A stretch of 29,638 nucleotides of DNA, taken from positions 1-29,638 of the forward strand of contig DUKA01000209.1 in NCBI GenBank assembly GCA_013329615.1. The letters run 5' to 3'. A program made the position numbers and the translations under genes. A model generated the notes under the pieces. The model did not search any database. It saw nothing but the letters and a program-made list of their open reading frames with translations, and was not told where the DNA came from. Shown in pieces: positions 29,503-29,638 of this stretch. This DNA comes from Candidatus Bathyarchaeota archaeon (GTDB lineage: Archaea; Thermoproteota; Bathyarchaeia; TCS64). Positions within the stretch are counted from its first letter, which is position 1; every line of letters starts with the position of its first letter.

Positions 29503-29638
29503 GTGTCTCAGGGCAGGGTTCTTCCCAGGCGGTTCTATGAGAGGAGTCCGGATGTCGTGGCGCGTGAGCTGCTGGGGAAGACTCTTGTGAGGCTCCTCGG
29601 CGGCGAGAGTCTCGAGGGCGTCGTAGTCGAGACGGAAG
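29503..29638 (+). CDS. 3-methyladenine DNA glycosylase (AAG/MPG family), N-terminal part
   Basis: Seen: a GTG at 29503 opens a frame that runs off the window after 45 codons. Residues read LPRRFYERSPDVVARELLGK, then TLVRLLGG and GVVVETE, matching the N-terminus of the AAG/MPG family, where the last Glu belongs to the conserved VETEAY catalytic motif. Family knowledge: a base-excision repair enzyme removing alkylated purines and hypoxanthine, found in many bacteria and a subset of archaea. Only the first fifth or so is visible, so activity cannot be judged. Confidence 0.85.
   Translation, partial: MSQGRVLPRRFYERSPDVVARELLGKTLVRLLGGESLEGVVVETE

Noticed and set aside
1..29638. CRISPR arrays, insertion sequences, tRNA genes or a defence island
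   Set aside because: No regularly spaced repeats, transposase motifs, terminal inverted repeats or tRNA cloverleaf sequences were recognised on either strand; the UvrA-like gene alone does not make a defence system.

Overview
The window is a compact, GC-rich (roughly 60% by eye) stretch of an archaeal chromosome. Archaeal markers are a DNA topoisomerase VI B/A pair behind a RIO1 kinase and a Krr1/Pno1-like KH protein, a short archaeal-type triosephosphate isomerase, and A/T-rich promoter boxes about 26-28 nt ahead of many start codons. A eukaryote-type topoisomerase IB with all catalytic residues present narrows this by family knowledge to the TACK side (Thaumarchaeota/Aigarchaeota/Bathyarchaeia). 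I cannot assign a species. No tRNA, rRNA, CRISPR array or insertion sequence was recognised.

Layout. 1-405: truncated M20 amidohydrolase (-). 511-2525: succinyl-CoA ligase sucC-sucD (+). 2522-5734: CoA-type Nudix hydrolase (-), Mrp/NBP35 Fe-S ATPase (+), COG1237 metallo-beta-lactamase-fold protein (-), HpcH/HpaI aldolase (-). 5828-8948: M28 metallopeptidase (+) converging on topoisomerase IB (-). 9046-9592: DUF1572/DinB-like gene broken by frameshift (+). 9585-12232: copper module (-) of a YHS-CPx P-type ATPase followed by an HMA-thioredoxin fusion. 12308-14440: methionyl-tRNA synthetase (-). 14697-18679: UvrA-like protein lacking the UvrB-binding region, an unknown membrane-anchored secreted protein, and triosephosphate isomerase (all +). 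18676-20581: ABC-2 exporter (-). 20606-24148: sugar-nucleotide block (-) with a phosphohexomutase, two nucleotidyltransferases and a 64-residue membrane protein. 24183-28274: RIO1-KH-Top6B-Top6A operon (-). 28275-28614: intergenic region with a leader ORF and a hairpin. 28615-29415: inositol-monophosphatase-family protein (-). 29503-end: start of a 3-methyladenine DNA glycosylase (+).

How the genes fit together. The mutase and nucleotidyltransferases would supply activated sugars for surface glycans or protein glycosylation. The P-type ATPase and its fusion partner form a copper export and handling pair. RIO1 and the KH protein act in small-subunit ribosome maturation and share a transcript with topoisomerase VI, an arrangement familiar in archaea. 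Convergent neighbours overlap by 4-8 nt or nearly abut, and several genes appear to be transcribed without a leader.

The most unusual points are the eukaryote-like Top1B with a long coiled-coil linker, the HMA-thioredoxin fusion, the UvrB-independent UvrA, the KH gene without a conventional start codon, and three places where one missing base (two of them in G6 runs) would explain a broken or odd frame. I did not find a convincing wholly new system.
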